Below are positions 34,803 through 42,927 of a stretch of DNA of 64,000 nt, one piece after another. The first letter of the stretch is position 1, and the number at the start of each line of letters is the position of its first letter. The notes beneath the pieces are model-generated. The model did not search any database and was not told the DNA's origin. It saw only the letters and a program-made list of their open reading frames with translations. A program made the position numbers and the translations under genes. Origin of the DNA: Maricurvus nonylphenolicus (GTDB taxonomy: Bacteria; Pseudomonadota; Gammaproteobacteria; Pseudomonadales; Cellvibrionaceae); the NCBI RefSeq assembly GCF_042854845.1, contig NZ_AP031498.1, forward strand, positions 3,782,001-3,846,000, written 5' to 3'.

Positions 34803-35867
34803 GATTAAACCTTTAGCAAAAGATACAACAAAAGGAATAAGGCCTCCAAACCTTGAAGCCCCCGTATTAGATGCATTTCCGGCCTTAGCTCTTGCGGATA
34901 TACCATGCATAATACTCGCCAGTCTAAATAAGTTATAAACATGATAGTAGGTAAAATCTTTTGGCGGTTCTAACTTAGAACGCTCAAAATATCTAGCCGT
35001 GATTTCCTCCAGAGAAGGTATGCCTAAGGCCTCTAAATTACTAGACGCCAGAGATGATCCACTTTTCATACTAATCGGAACAAGCCACCCCAACAAATAA
35101 TAACTTAAATCTCCAAACGGACAACCTAAGGTAGATAGCTCCCAGTCAATTACACCAGTTGCTTTTCCTTGCTCTCTATCAAAAATAACATTATCTAAAC
35201 GATAATCGCCATGAACAATGGAGATTGTTTCCTGCTCTGGTAAGTTTTTGATTAACCAATCGAAAAGATCACCCATACCGTCAACGGGATCACCTGCTGC
35301 CTTATATTGAGTATACCAACGGTCAATTTGTCTTTTATAGTAATTCGAAGTAGGACCAAATTTTTCAAGCCCGACATCTTCAGGTGCAATATTGTGGAGA
35401 TCGGCCAATGCATCTGTTAGGGAATAGTAGATATCCTTACGCTCTTCCATGTCACACTCCGGGAGCAGGGGATCCCAAAAAATCCTCCCATCAAGGAATT
35501 CCATTATATAAAACTCTTGACCTATGACACTATCATCCTCACAGTGCGATATAATATCTGGAACCGGAACGGCAGAAGAGCCAAGTGCTTGCATCACTCT
35601 CGCTTCGCGATCAATAGCATGAGCCGAACTGTGAATTTCACCATGAGGCTTTCTCCTCAATACATATACGCGTTCTCCACTTTTAATTCGGTAGGTAGGA
35701 TTTGACTGACCTCCAGAAAACTTCTTAATATCTAGCGGACCCTCTATCCCTTCTACATGCTGTTTGAGGTAAGCAAGTAATCTATCTTGATCAACAGCCA
35801 TACTTTCTGATGGTTTAGCATAAGTTGCTGTCTCATTATTAGAATTATTCATATTAGTTTGCCCCAT
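34779..35867 (-). CDS. APH-family phosphotransferase, ACAD10/11 kinase-domain type, with IS-derived C-terminus
   Basis: The 362-residue protein has the kinase motifs SIVHGDYRLDNVIFD (catalytic loop) and GVIDWELSTLGCPFGDL (metal-binding Asp). This is the kinase-like domain that in vertebrate ACAD10/11 is fused to an acyl-CoA dehydrogenase and phosphorylates 4-hydroxyacyl-CoAs. Here the dehydrogenase is the adjacent gene, overlapping by 14 bp. The last seven residues, EPVNKTV, come from the IS right end; before insertion the sequence ended in Lys then stop (see 33467-33472). The start is ATG 35867, or possibly 35852. Confidence 0.9.
   Translation of the reverse strand: MGQTNMNNSNNETATYAKPSESMAVDQDRLLAYLKQHVEGIEGPLDIKKFSGGQSNPTYRIKSGERVYVLRRKPHGEIHSSAHAIDREARVMQALGSSAVPVPDIISHCEDDSVIGQEFYIMEFLDGRIFWDPLLPECDMEERKDIYYSLTDALADLHNIAPEDVGLEKFGPTSNYYKRQIDRWYTQYKAAGDPVDGMGDLFDWLIKNLPEQETISIVHGDYRLDNVIFDREQGKATGVIDWELSTLGCPFGDLSYYLLGWLVPISMKSGSSLASSNLEALGIPSLEEITARYFERSKLEPPKDFTYYHVYNLFRLASIMHGISARAKAGNASNTGASRFGGLIPFVVSFAKGLIEPVNKTV
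34803..34810. repeat. Right 8-bp target-site duplication of the IS256-family element
   Basis: GATTAAAC, identical to 33473-33480. It lies within the last codons of the kinase gene. Confidence 0.9.
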
Positions 35868-37101
35868 GACGGCTAAGTTGGCTCTTTAGCTCATATTTTG
35901 CAATCGTTAACTCATGCACTTCGTCCGGCCCATCTGCTATGCGTAACGCTCGTGCCCCGGCAAATATTTCAGGTAGGTCGGTATCTTGAGTAAGTCCAGC
36001 AGCACCGAATGATTGAATTGCCATGTCTGCTACTTTTTGAGCCATTTTAGGGGCGACCACTTTAATCATGGCAATTTCTTTCCGAGCGGCTTTTGCCCCA
36101 TGAAGATCCATCACGTGAGCTGCGTTCAAAGTTAACAATCTGGCCATATCGATATCCATCCTTAACTCAGCAACACGCTGCTGCCAAATAGTTTGCTTGA
36201 CCAAAGGCTTTCCAAACGCTTCCCTACTGGCCAATCTGTTACACATAAGCGATAAACATTTTTCCGCAGCCCCAATCAACCTCATACAATGATGGATTCG
36301 ACCAGGTCCCAGTCGGCCTTGTGCAATCTCAAAACCTCTACCCTCACCAAGAATTAAATTCTTTGCGGGCACTCGAACGTTATTTAACACTACTTCCCCA
36401 TGCCCCTGAGGTGCGTGCTCATAACCACCTGAAGACAACATGCGCTCAATTTTTACACCCTCTGTATCAGCGGGAACAAGAATCATTGACTGTTGTCGGT
36501 AAGGATCAGCATTATTGTCCGTCTTACCCATCACGATGTATATCTTGCATCTAGGATCACCAGCATTGGTTATCCACCACTTACGTCCATTGATGACGTA
36601 ATCATCACCATCACGCACTATTTGAGTCGATACATTCGTTGCATCGGAACATGCCGCTTCTGGTTCCGTCATCAAAAAGGCAGAACGAATATCTCCACTT
36701 AGCAATGGCAAAAGCCATGTAGCGTTTTGCTCTTCATTGCCATACATATGCAACAATTCAATATTGCCACTGTCTGGGGCCTGGCAGTTAAAAATCTCAG
36801 GCGCAATAAAGCTATGACCTGTAAGTTCAGCAATAGGAGCGTAGTCTACATTACCCAATCCACGTCCATGGAGTGTATCTGGCAGGAATAAGTTCCAAAG
36901 CCCCAGATTTTTTGCTTCCTGCTTAAGCTCCTCCAGTACAGGAGGAATCATCCACTTCCCATCTCTCAGCCTTTCACTTTGCGCAAGTTGCTCTTTAAAC
37001 AATGCCTCAGATGGTTTAATACGTGTTTCAATAAAGTCAAAAACCTGATCGTAGATCTTTTTTGCACTTTCTGACATAGGTATAAGGTCTATCGTGTTCA
37101 T
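35854..37101 (-). CDS. Acyl-CoA dehydrogenase, ACAD10/11-like
   Basis: The 415-residue protein has the flavoprotein signatures FLMTEPEAACSDATNVST (near residue 145) and the C-terminal IADGPDEVHELTIAKYEL, with LGPGRIHHCMRLIGAAE. This pattern is that of ACAD10/11-type dehydrogenases, which act on CoA esters of 4-hydroxy acids after phosphorylation. It precedes the APH gene and probably works with it. ATG at 37101 follows GGGGAAAG. Confidence 0.9.
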   Translation of the reverse strand: MNTIDLIPMSESAKKIYDQVFDFIETRIKPSEALFKEQLAQSERLRDGKWMIPPVLEELKQEAKNLGLWNLFLPDTLHGRGLGNVDYAPIAELTGHSFIAPEIFNCQAPDSGNIELLHMYGNEEQNATWLLPLLSGDIRSAFLMTEPEAACSDATNVSTQIVRDGDDYVINGRKWWITNAGDPRCKIYIVMGKTDNNADPYRQQSMILVPADTEGVKIERMLSSGGYEHAPQGHGEVVLNNVRVPAKNLILGEGRGFEIAQGRLGPGRIHHCMRLIGAAEKCLSLMCNRLASREAFGKPLVKQTIWQQRVAELRMDIDMARLLTLNAAHVMDLHGAKAARKEIAMIKVVAPKMAQKVADMAIQSFGAAGLTQDTDLPEIFAGARALRIADGPDEVHELTIAKYELKSQLSRHGAN

Positions 37102-37149
37102 CTCTTTCCCCGTAGTGTCATTTGTTCGACTGAATTATTCATTCAATGT

Positions 37150-38145
37150 TTAGTTACCATTCTCGCATGTAATGGCTATACGCCCATTCGATATACGACG
37201 CTCTAAAGTGGTTAACGCTTCATCTGCCTGAGATAACGTAAATGTTGCTGACACGTGTGGAGTAACCTCCCCTTTTTCAGCGCTTGCTAGTAGGTACTTA
37301 ACACTATCCCGAAGAGAATTTGGTTCTTTTCTTGCCGCCTCTCCAGCCCTAACACCTATAATGGTGTGTCCTTTTAACAAGGCATAATTCGCAGAAAATG
37401 TCGGTATTTCTCCACTCGCAAACCCAACGATTAGATACTTACCGCCCCACCCTAGAAGTTTGGATGCCGATTTAGAAAAATCCCCACCCACGCAATCAAC
37501 AACAACACTAACCCCGTTAGACTCAAAGGATTTCACACTATCAACAATGCTCTCTTTTTGATAATTTACTGTGTGGTCTGCCCCTAAACCCTTTGCCAGC
37601 TTTAATCCTTCGATATTTGATCCAGTGGCAATAATTTTTGCACCTACCTGCTTGGCAATTTGTACACACGCCAACCCAACGCCCCCCGTGGCACCACTTA
37701 TTAATACAACATCATCAGATGTTAACTGTGCCTTTTGAATAAGTGCATGATGGGCAGTACGCGCAGCCACAAAAAAGCAAGCCCCTTGCTCGTATGAAAA
37801 TATACTTGGTAAAGGAAGTATATTGCTCTCTGGAAGGACAATTTCTTCGGCATAAGATCCCATCCTTGCAACACCTATCACCTTATCACCAACCGAAACA
37901 GATGAAACATCGTGTCCGACTTCAGAAATTTTTCCGGCCACCTCCATTCCTGGTACAAATGGTGGATCCAAACGCAGTTGATATTCCCCTTTTGTCATCA
38001 GTAAATCTGGAAAGTTGACACCAGCCGCGAATACCTTGATCCTTATCTGGTTAGGTTCAAGTTCAAGGCATGGAAGATTTTTTATCTGAATTGACTTGGG
38101 CCCAGACAATGCTGTACAAACAGCAGCTTTATAGGTGTCACTCAT
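37150..38145 (-). CDS. Quinone oxidoreductase-like MDR-family dehydrogenase
   Basis: The 331-residue protein is a medium-chain dehydrogenase/reductase without catalytic zinc. It shows FAAGVNFPDLLMTKG, VPGMEVAGKISEVG and the cofactor motif ISGATGGVGLACVQIAKQ. Such enzymes reduce enones or quinones with NADPH; in this operon a reduction of an enoyl-CoA intermediate is possible. It overlaps the MaoC gene by four bases (ATGA), so translation is coupled. Confidence 0.9.
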   Translation of the reverse strand: MSDTYKAAVCTALSGPKSIQIKNLPCLELEPNQIRIKVFAAGVNFPDLLMTKGEYQLRLDPPFVPGMEVAGKISEVGHDVSSVSVGDKVIGVARMGSYAEEIVLPESNILPLPSIFSYEQGACFFVAARTAHHALIQKAQLTSDDVVLISGATGGVGLACVQIAKQVGAKIIATGSNIEGLKLAKGLGADHTVNYQKESIVDSVKSFESNGVSVVVDCVGGDFSKSASKLLGWGGKYLIVGFASGEIPTFSANYALLKGHTIIGVRAGEAARKEPNSLRDSVKYLLASAEKGEVTPHVSATFTLSQADEALTTLERRISNGRIAITCENGN

Positions 38146-38576
38146 TGTTTATATTCTCTATCAATGAAGACGATGGCATGCCCTTGTAAAGTTTTGATGC
38201 CGCCATCAATCTCTGCAGTCAGGTTAAGTCTGGCGGCTTTACGGCCATCAATGCTAACAACCTCATCAACCAAAGCGCTACAACACACATTAACTCCCAC
38301 AGGGGTTATATTTAGAAACCTAACATCCACACTATGAATATCGGACTGGGGAACAATCGTTCTCAGATAACGTGTCATGTAAGCCATCGACAACATCCCA
38401 TGCGCAAATACATCTTCAAAGCCAAATTGTTTAGCAAAGTCTGTATCAATATGTATCGGACTTGGATCACCTGATCCACCCGCAAACATGGCTAAGGTCC
38501 AACGTGTTATAGGCCCATAAGAACGATTAGAAAGTTCATTTCCTTTCGAGAATTTGTGTTCTATTAATTCAGCCAT
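38142..38576 (-). CDS. MaoC-type (hot-dog) hydratase, catalytic half
   Basis: The 144-residue protein has the R-hydratase active-site segment GDPSPIHIDTDFAKQFGF followed by VFAHGMLSMAYMTRYL, with the catalytic Asp and His. It adds water to 2-enoyl-CoAs or removes it from 3-hydroxyacyl-CoAs. The preceding gene encodes the second hot-dog half, three bases away, so the two likely form a heterodimer. Confidence 0.92.
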   Translation of the reverse strand: MAELIEHKFSKGNELSNRSYGPITRWTLAMFAGGSGDPSPIHIDTDFAKQFGFEDVFAHGMLSMAYMTRYLRTIVPQSDIHSVDVRFLNITPVGVNVCCSALVDEVVSIDGRKAARLNLTAEIDGGIKTLQGHAIVFIDREYKQ

Positions 38577-38579
38577 ACA

Positions 38580-39023
38580 TCACCCCCGGTTAGGTATCAC
38601 AATTGAAGAGTAGGCTTTTGCACACAACTCGCCATGCTGATTAATTGCTTCGGTAACCTGACGCACGACTTCATGACCACCTTTCTTTTCATCTATGGCT
38701 ACAGTTGTTGTTGTTATTGCAATGCGGTCTCCTGCATAAATCATTTTGAAGTATTCAAACCCCTGCTCACCATGTAATACTTCACCAATGCTATCTACCA
38801 TATGCTCAATTGCGTTTTTCTCTGCGGGATGAATCATACCCAAGCAAAACATAAATGTGGGCGGCGCAGGCAATGCTGGGTGACCAGCTGCAATAGCAGC
38901 CTTCTCATCCAGATATACAGGATCATCTTCTCCTGTTGCCACGGCAAATAAACGAAGCCTACCTGCTTCCACATCGCAGTAACGCGTATTTGTCTTTGCC
39001 CCTACAAAATCTTTATCTATCAT
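38580..39023 (-). CDS. MaoC-like N-terminal (FAS1-type) hot-dog domain protein
   Basis: The 147-residue protein matches the N-terminal half of MaoC-type dehydratases (DUF4166/HadA-like): FVGAKTNTRYCDVEAGRLRL and PALPAPPTFMFCLGM. It lacks the catalytic Asp-His pair itself. The ATG at 39023 follows a perfect AAGGAG by seven bases; the longest frame starts at GTG 39050 without a good site. It probably pairs with the next gene. Confidence 0.88.
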   Translation of the reverse strand: MIDKDFVGAKTNTRYCDVEAGRLRLFAVATGEDDPVYLDEKAAIAAGHPALPAPPTFMFCLGMIHPAEKNAIEHMVDSIGEVLHGEQGFEYFKMIYAGDRIAITTTTVAIDEKKGGHEVVRQVTEAINQHGELCAKAYSSIVIPNRG

Positions 39024-39053
39024 AAAGTTACTCCTTATAACCTGGCTCACCTT

Positions 39054-39956
39054 TTAAAAGGCTAACTGAAGCCCTGATTCAGGCCAGGTGCATTCAAGTA
39101 ATTGACCTGTACCCGAAGCACTTATTACAGCGCGTTTAAGGTTTTCACCACCAAATGCAATATTAGTAACCATGGGATCACAATCTACGGGGAAGAATTC
39201 TGGATCCTTACCTCCTCCCACAACTGTAATCCCACCATCCGCTAACGTTGCAACAGCAATTCGTCCACTCTCCAATACTGCAAGAGAATCAAAAAGCCGG
39301 TAACGAGGCTCTCCATGAATTAATTCGCCCGGGAGCCCTGGAATTTCCGGCGCAAGCTCTCCTTCGCCAACAATATCCAAAGCCCAAACCCGTGAAGTAA
39401 ATGTCTCAGCTACTACTACTTGATTTCCATCAGGCATAATGCCAATACCATTAGGGTTCATAATCGGAAACCTAGCTTCCCGGATCATACTCCCATCGGG
39501 TTTGGCATAATAAATAGCTCCCTGATCTACCTTTCTGTCATGAGCATGGCCAAAGTCAGTAAACCAAAAACCTCCTTCTTTATCGAAAACGATATCATTC
39601 GGGCCTTTCAACGTTACACCATTACATGCCTGGTAGATCCGATCCACAACACCAGTTACTAGGTCTACTCTGTCTATCCAACCATTCTTATAATCAGGAC
39701 TAGCCCCATCAGCAATGGTGAAGTCACCAAATTTCTTAAATTGCATTCCACCGTTATTACAGACATACAATGCTCCGTCAGGGCCTATGGCAGCACCGTT
39801 TGGCCCACCGCCTGTATTTGCAACAACTTCTCGCTTACCCCCCCAAAACCGAGAGATCCGACCTGCGGCAACCTCAACACAAATGACTGATCCATCAGGC
39901 ATTATGATTGGCCCCTCTGGGTACTGAACATCTCTGGCAAGTACTTTTATATCCAT
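39054..39956 (-). CDS. SMP-30/gluconolactonase-family lactonase
   Basis: The 300-residue protein is a six-bladed beta-propeller of the SMP-30 family: DVQYPEGPIIMPDGSVICVE, NTGGGPNGAAIGPDGALYV, KGPNDIVFDKEGGFWFTDFG, with the metal-binding Glu, Asn and Asp positions. It probably hydrolyses a lactone of the pathway's substrate. ATG at 39956 follows GGAGG by five bases; the GTG at 39968 is the longest frame's start. It heads the minus-strand operon and is divergent from the synthetase gene. Confidence 0.9.
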   Translation of the reverse strand: MDIKVLARDVQYPEGPIIMPDGSVICVEVAAGRISRFWGGKREVVANTGGGPNGAAIGPDGALYVCNNGGMQFKKFGDFTIADGASPDYKNGWIDRVDLVTGVVDRIYQACNGVTLKGPNDIVFDKEGGFWFTDFGHAHDRKVDQGAIYYAKPDGSMIREARFPIMNPNGIGIMPDGNQVVVAETFTSRVWALDIVGEGELAPEIPGLPGELIHGEPRYRLFDSLAVLESGRIAVATLADGGITVVGGGKDPEFFPVDCDPMVTNIAFGGENLKRAVISASGTGQLLECTWPESGLQLAF

Positions 39957-39993
39957 CTCAACCTCCACACCAAAACATACATCATTGACTTAG

Positions 39994-40009
39994 AATACAC
40001 TTATGTATT
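39994..40009. promoter_or_regulatory. Palindromic operator candidate AATACA-N4-TGTATT in the divergent promoter region
   Basis: AATACACTTATGTATT, perfect arms, between the lactonase (39956) and the synthetase (40079). It matches the site upstream of the receptor (33137-33152) in arms and spacing. A regulator bound here could control both divergent genes. Confidence 0.68.
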
Positions 40010-40078
40010 ATAAAATCAATACTACGAGCAAAGATTATCGGTAACTAACTATTACCTAAATCGCAGGAGAGCCCATAT

Positions 40079-41956
40079 ATGATGAATGCCCTTGATATTA
40101 GAATTTCTGACGAGGCTTCTATCGAAGCAATTGAAAAAACCCCAATAACAGACCGGATCGACTCCAAATCAACCTATGAGGCTATCAGCAAAACCGCAAA
40201 CGTAATGCCTGATGCCCCAGCAATCCACTGGATGCCAAAGGGGTTCCCAAGTAGTGATGACAAGACATATAGCTACAATCAACTATTTGCCAAAGTCACC
40301 CAAGCTGCAAATCTATTTAGGTCAATAGGAGTAGAACGAAATATCGCTATTTCCTTTATCCTGCCAAATCTCCCTGAGACCCACGCGATTATCTGGGGAG
40401 GCGAAGCCGCAGGTATAGTTAATCCTATCAACCCCTTCCTGGAAGTAGACCATATAGTCTCAATTCTTGAAGCCGCACAATCCCATGTGCTTATTACAGT
40501 TAGGGGGGGTATATTTGATGATTACGCCAAGAAAGCTCAGCAGGCTGCCGACCGCGTATCCCGGATTACAAAGCGCTACTATATAGACTGGGTTCCTGGT
40601 TCCCAGGTAGATTTTGGTGAAGACTTCCTTCAGGCCTGCGATTCACAACCGGGAAATCAGCTGAATTTTGAGCTTGATGCAGAACTGAATGATATTTCTA
40701 GTTATTTACATACAGGCGGCACTACTGGAGCACCAAAACTTGCTCAACATACCCATGGTAATCAATTAAAACAAAGCTGGATGATGGCTTGCACAGGTAA
40801 TATTGGCCCTGAAACCATATTTGCAGCTGGACTACCACTGTTTCATGCTAATGCCTATCGAATGTCAGGCATCATGATTTTTGCGACCGGGGCTTCGATT
40901 GTCTTGATGGGGCCTTCCGGTTATCGAGATCCGGCTGTTGTTCAAAACTTTTGGAAAACAGTAGATCATTATCGAGTAACAACCTTTTTAACAGTCCCGA
41001 CTATTTATTCTGCTTTACTTGAAATTCCTCAAACCAATGAAGATACATCAAGTTTAACGCATGCTTATTCCGGTACCGCTCCTATAGCCATTGAAACCAT
41101 TAAAAGATTCCACGATCGATTTGGAATACATATATTAGAGGGATGGGGCCTCACAGAAGCCACCTGTGCATCAACAGGCAATCCCCTCTATGGCGAAAAA
41201 AAGATTGGTTCCATTGGCCTGCGTATGCCTTACCAGGAAATCAGAGTTGTTATTCTAGATGATGATGGACAGATAGAACGAGACTGTGAGACTAATGAAA
41301 CTGGCGTTCTAATCTTAAGTGGACCAAATATTATTCAGGGGTACAAGCAAACAGAATTTAATGCTGATCTTTTCCCCGCTGAAAATTGGTTGAATACTGG
41401 CGACCTTGGATATAAGGATGAAGATGGCTATTTCTATATCTCCGGCCGTAAAAAAGACCTGATTATTCGAGGTGGCCATAACATTGACCCAGCGATGATT
41501 GAAGCACCTCTATCCACTCACCCTGATGTTGCCTTATGTGCATCAGTCGGTAAGCCAGATTCACGCCTAGGTGAAATGCCTGTTGCCTACGTTACCTTGC
41601 GACCAAATGCCTCATCAACAGGGGAGGATATCCAACACTACATCGCCGAAAAGATAAGTGAACGAGCCGCTATCCCCAAGATTGTGGTCGTGATAGACAC
41701 CATGCCACTGACAGGGGTAGGAAAAATTTCAAAAATTCATCTTAGGGGTATGGCCTCAGAATCCGCACTAGAAGAAGCGCTTAGAGATAGAGGTGTTGAT
41801 ACATCCGACTTTACTTTTGAAGCCGACTGTTCTGGTCATCGCCGAATGAACGTAACCATCACAACAGGCCGTAACTTGTCAGATCCAGAAAGGGCACAAA
41901 TTGAAGACATCTTGCACCCTTTTATTGTTGATCACACGATTGTTGAATCCATTTAG
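40079..41956 (+). CDS. Acyl-CoA synthetase (AMP-forming)
   Basis: The 625-residue ANL-superfamily enzyme has the adenylation motifs YLHTGGTTGAPKLAQHTH, EGWGLTEATCAST, LNTGDLGYKDEDGYFYISGR and the C-terminal Lys in GVGKISKIHLR. It would activate a carboxylic acid to its CoA thioester as the first step of the pathway. About 75 residues follow the usual C-terminus, which is uncommon. It is divergent from the lactonase operon, with the shared palindrome between them. ATG at 40079 with AGGAGA nine bases before. Confidence 0.92.
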   Translation: MMNALDIRISDEASIEAIEKTPITDRIDSKSTYEAISKTANVMPDAPAIHWMPKGFPSSDDKTYSYNQLFAKVTQAANLFRSIGVERNIAISFILPNLPETHAIIWGGEAAGIVNPINPFLEVDHIVSILEAAQSHVLITVRGGIFDDYAKKAQQAADRVSRITKRYYIDWVPGSQVDFGEDFLQACDSQPGNQLNFELDAELNDISSYLHTGGTTGAPKLAQHTHGNQLKQSWMMACTGNIGPETIFAAGLPLFHANAYRMSGIMIFATGASIVLMGPSGYRDPAVVQNFWKTVDHYRVTTFLTVPTIYSALLEIPQTNEDTSSLTHAYSGTAPIAIETIKRFHDRFGIHILEGWGLTEATCASTGNPLYGEKKIGSIGLRMPYQEIRVVILDDDGQIERDCETNETGVLILSGPNIIQGYKQTEFNADLFPAENWLNTGDLGYKDEDGYFYISGRKKDLIIRGGHNIDPAMIEAPLSTHPDVALCASVGKPDSRLGEMPVAYVTLRPNASSTGEDIQHYIAEKISERAAIPKIVVVIDTMPLTGVGKISKIHLRGMASESALEEALRDRGVDTSDFTFEADCSGHRRMNVTITTGRNLSDPERAQIEDILHPFIVDHTIVESI

Positions 41957-41981
41957 TCTTTAGCGACTCTTGGGTAAAGCC

Positions 41982-42581
41982 TTAGCCCGCAGCCAATTCT
42001 AAAAGACTGCCTAAGGCTTTACCCAAAGACTTATCACTAAAATATTTAGGTTCGGCCAGTACCTGTAAACTGTAACCGAGAGACATCCCCATAGCCATAG
42101 GTGTTAATAGTTTTGAAAAACTTGCATCAGCACCAGTAGACTCTAGGTATTGCTCTAATAATTTAGCCATTTGTTCACGGTGATTGCTGTAGGAGCTAAT
42201 AAAACGCTTCCTAAATGGAGGACTACGGAATGCATGCAAAAAAAACTCGCAGGTCAAACGGCACCATTCATTGGATTCTTTGCCTCTGTTATAAAACCGC
42301 TCCAGAGCTTTTACAATCTCGTCAGGGTGGTCGCTATGCTCATCAACAACATTAGATAGGGAGTCCAACTCGTAAACAAAATACTCATCCAGCAGATCAA
42401 TAAGAAGCTCATCTTTAGATTCATAGTTACTGTAGAAAGCGCCTCGGGAAAAGCCAGCACTTTCAGCAATCAAATCAACTGTAGCTCCAGAGTAGCCTTT
42501 TTCAGCTATTAGTTTTCGTGCGGAATCACACAGTTTCTTCCGAGTTAATGCCTTACTTTCTGCTCGAGTTAGTCTTGCCAT
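41982..42581 (-). CDS. TetR-family transcriptional regulator
   Basis: The 199-residue protein has an N-terminal TetR helix-turn-helix (GATVDLIAESAGFSRGAFYSNY) and a C-terminal ligand-binding domain. It is convergent with the synthetase gene and is the best candidate to bind the AATACA-N4-TGTATT palindromes and to sense a CoA intermediate, as many TetR regulators of acyl-CoA pathways do. ATG at 42581 was preferred to GTG 42593; neither has a strong binding site. A TATCCA-N9-TGGATA inverted repeat lies 45 bp upstream of it. Confidence 0.9.
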   Translation of the reverse strand: MARLTRAESKALTRKKLCDSARKLIAEKGYSGATVDLIAESAGFSRGAFYSNYESKDELLIDLLDEYFVYELDSLSNVVDEHSDHPDEIVKALERFYNRGKESNEWCRLTCEFFLHAFRSPPFRKRFISSYSNHREQMAKLLEQYLESTGADASFSKLLTPMAMGMSLGYSLQVLAEPKYFSDKSLGKALGSLLELAAG

Positions 42582-42927
42582 TGCTATTTTCACTTAATGA
42601 GTTCATCTTACTCTAACGCACACCTTATCCACATATGCCATGGATACAAGCCACATTAGCTGGAAATACCCCAATAAAATGAGGATCACCAGACTGATAA
42701 CCTCGAATAATAGCTTGTTTGTGAAGGAAAAATCCACCTCAGAATGGATATATAAGAAATATCATTACACTAGCAATGTACTCACCAGTAACAGTTGATT
42801 TAGAGCAACCCCGTTATACATGCGTTCTGCTTTATATCCCTCATGTCGCTTTGATACTTCAGACGTATTTTATAGGTATAAAAAAGCCCGCTATCGAGTG
42901 CATCGATAGCGGGCATTTAAGGTTTAC
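42582..42927. other. Gene-free stretch between the TetR gene and fadB
   Basis: The 346-bp region contains the inverted repeat TATCCA-N9-TGGATA (42626-42646), possibly an operator of the TetR gene, and the fadB terminator at its far end. No gene was recognised. Confidence 0.5.
42881..42914 (-). terminator. Intrinsic terminator of the fadA-fadB transcript
   Basis: Perfect 12-bp stem GCCCGCTATCGA (42886-42897) and TCGATAGCGGGC (42903-42914); in minus-strand sense it is followed by TTTTT. Confidence 0.93.

Noticed and set aside
42626..42646. TATCCA-N9-TGGATA as an operator for the TetR gene
   Set aside because: It occurs only once in the window and differs from the paired AATACA palindromes; kept only as a note in the intergenic entry.
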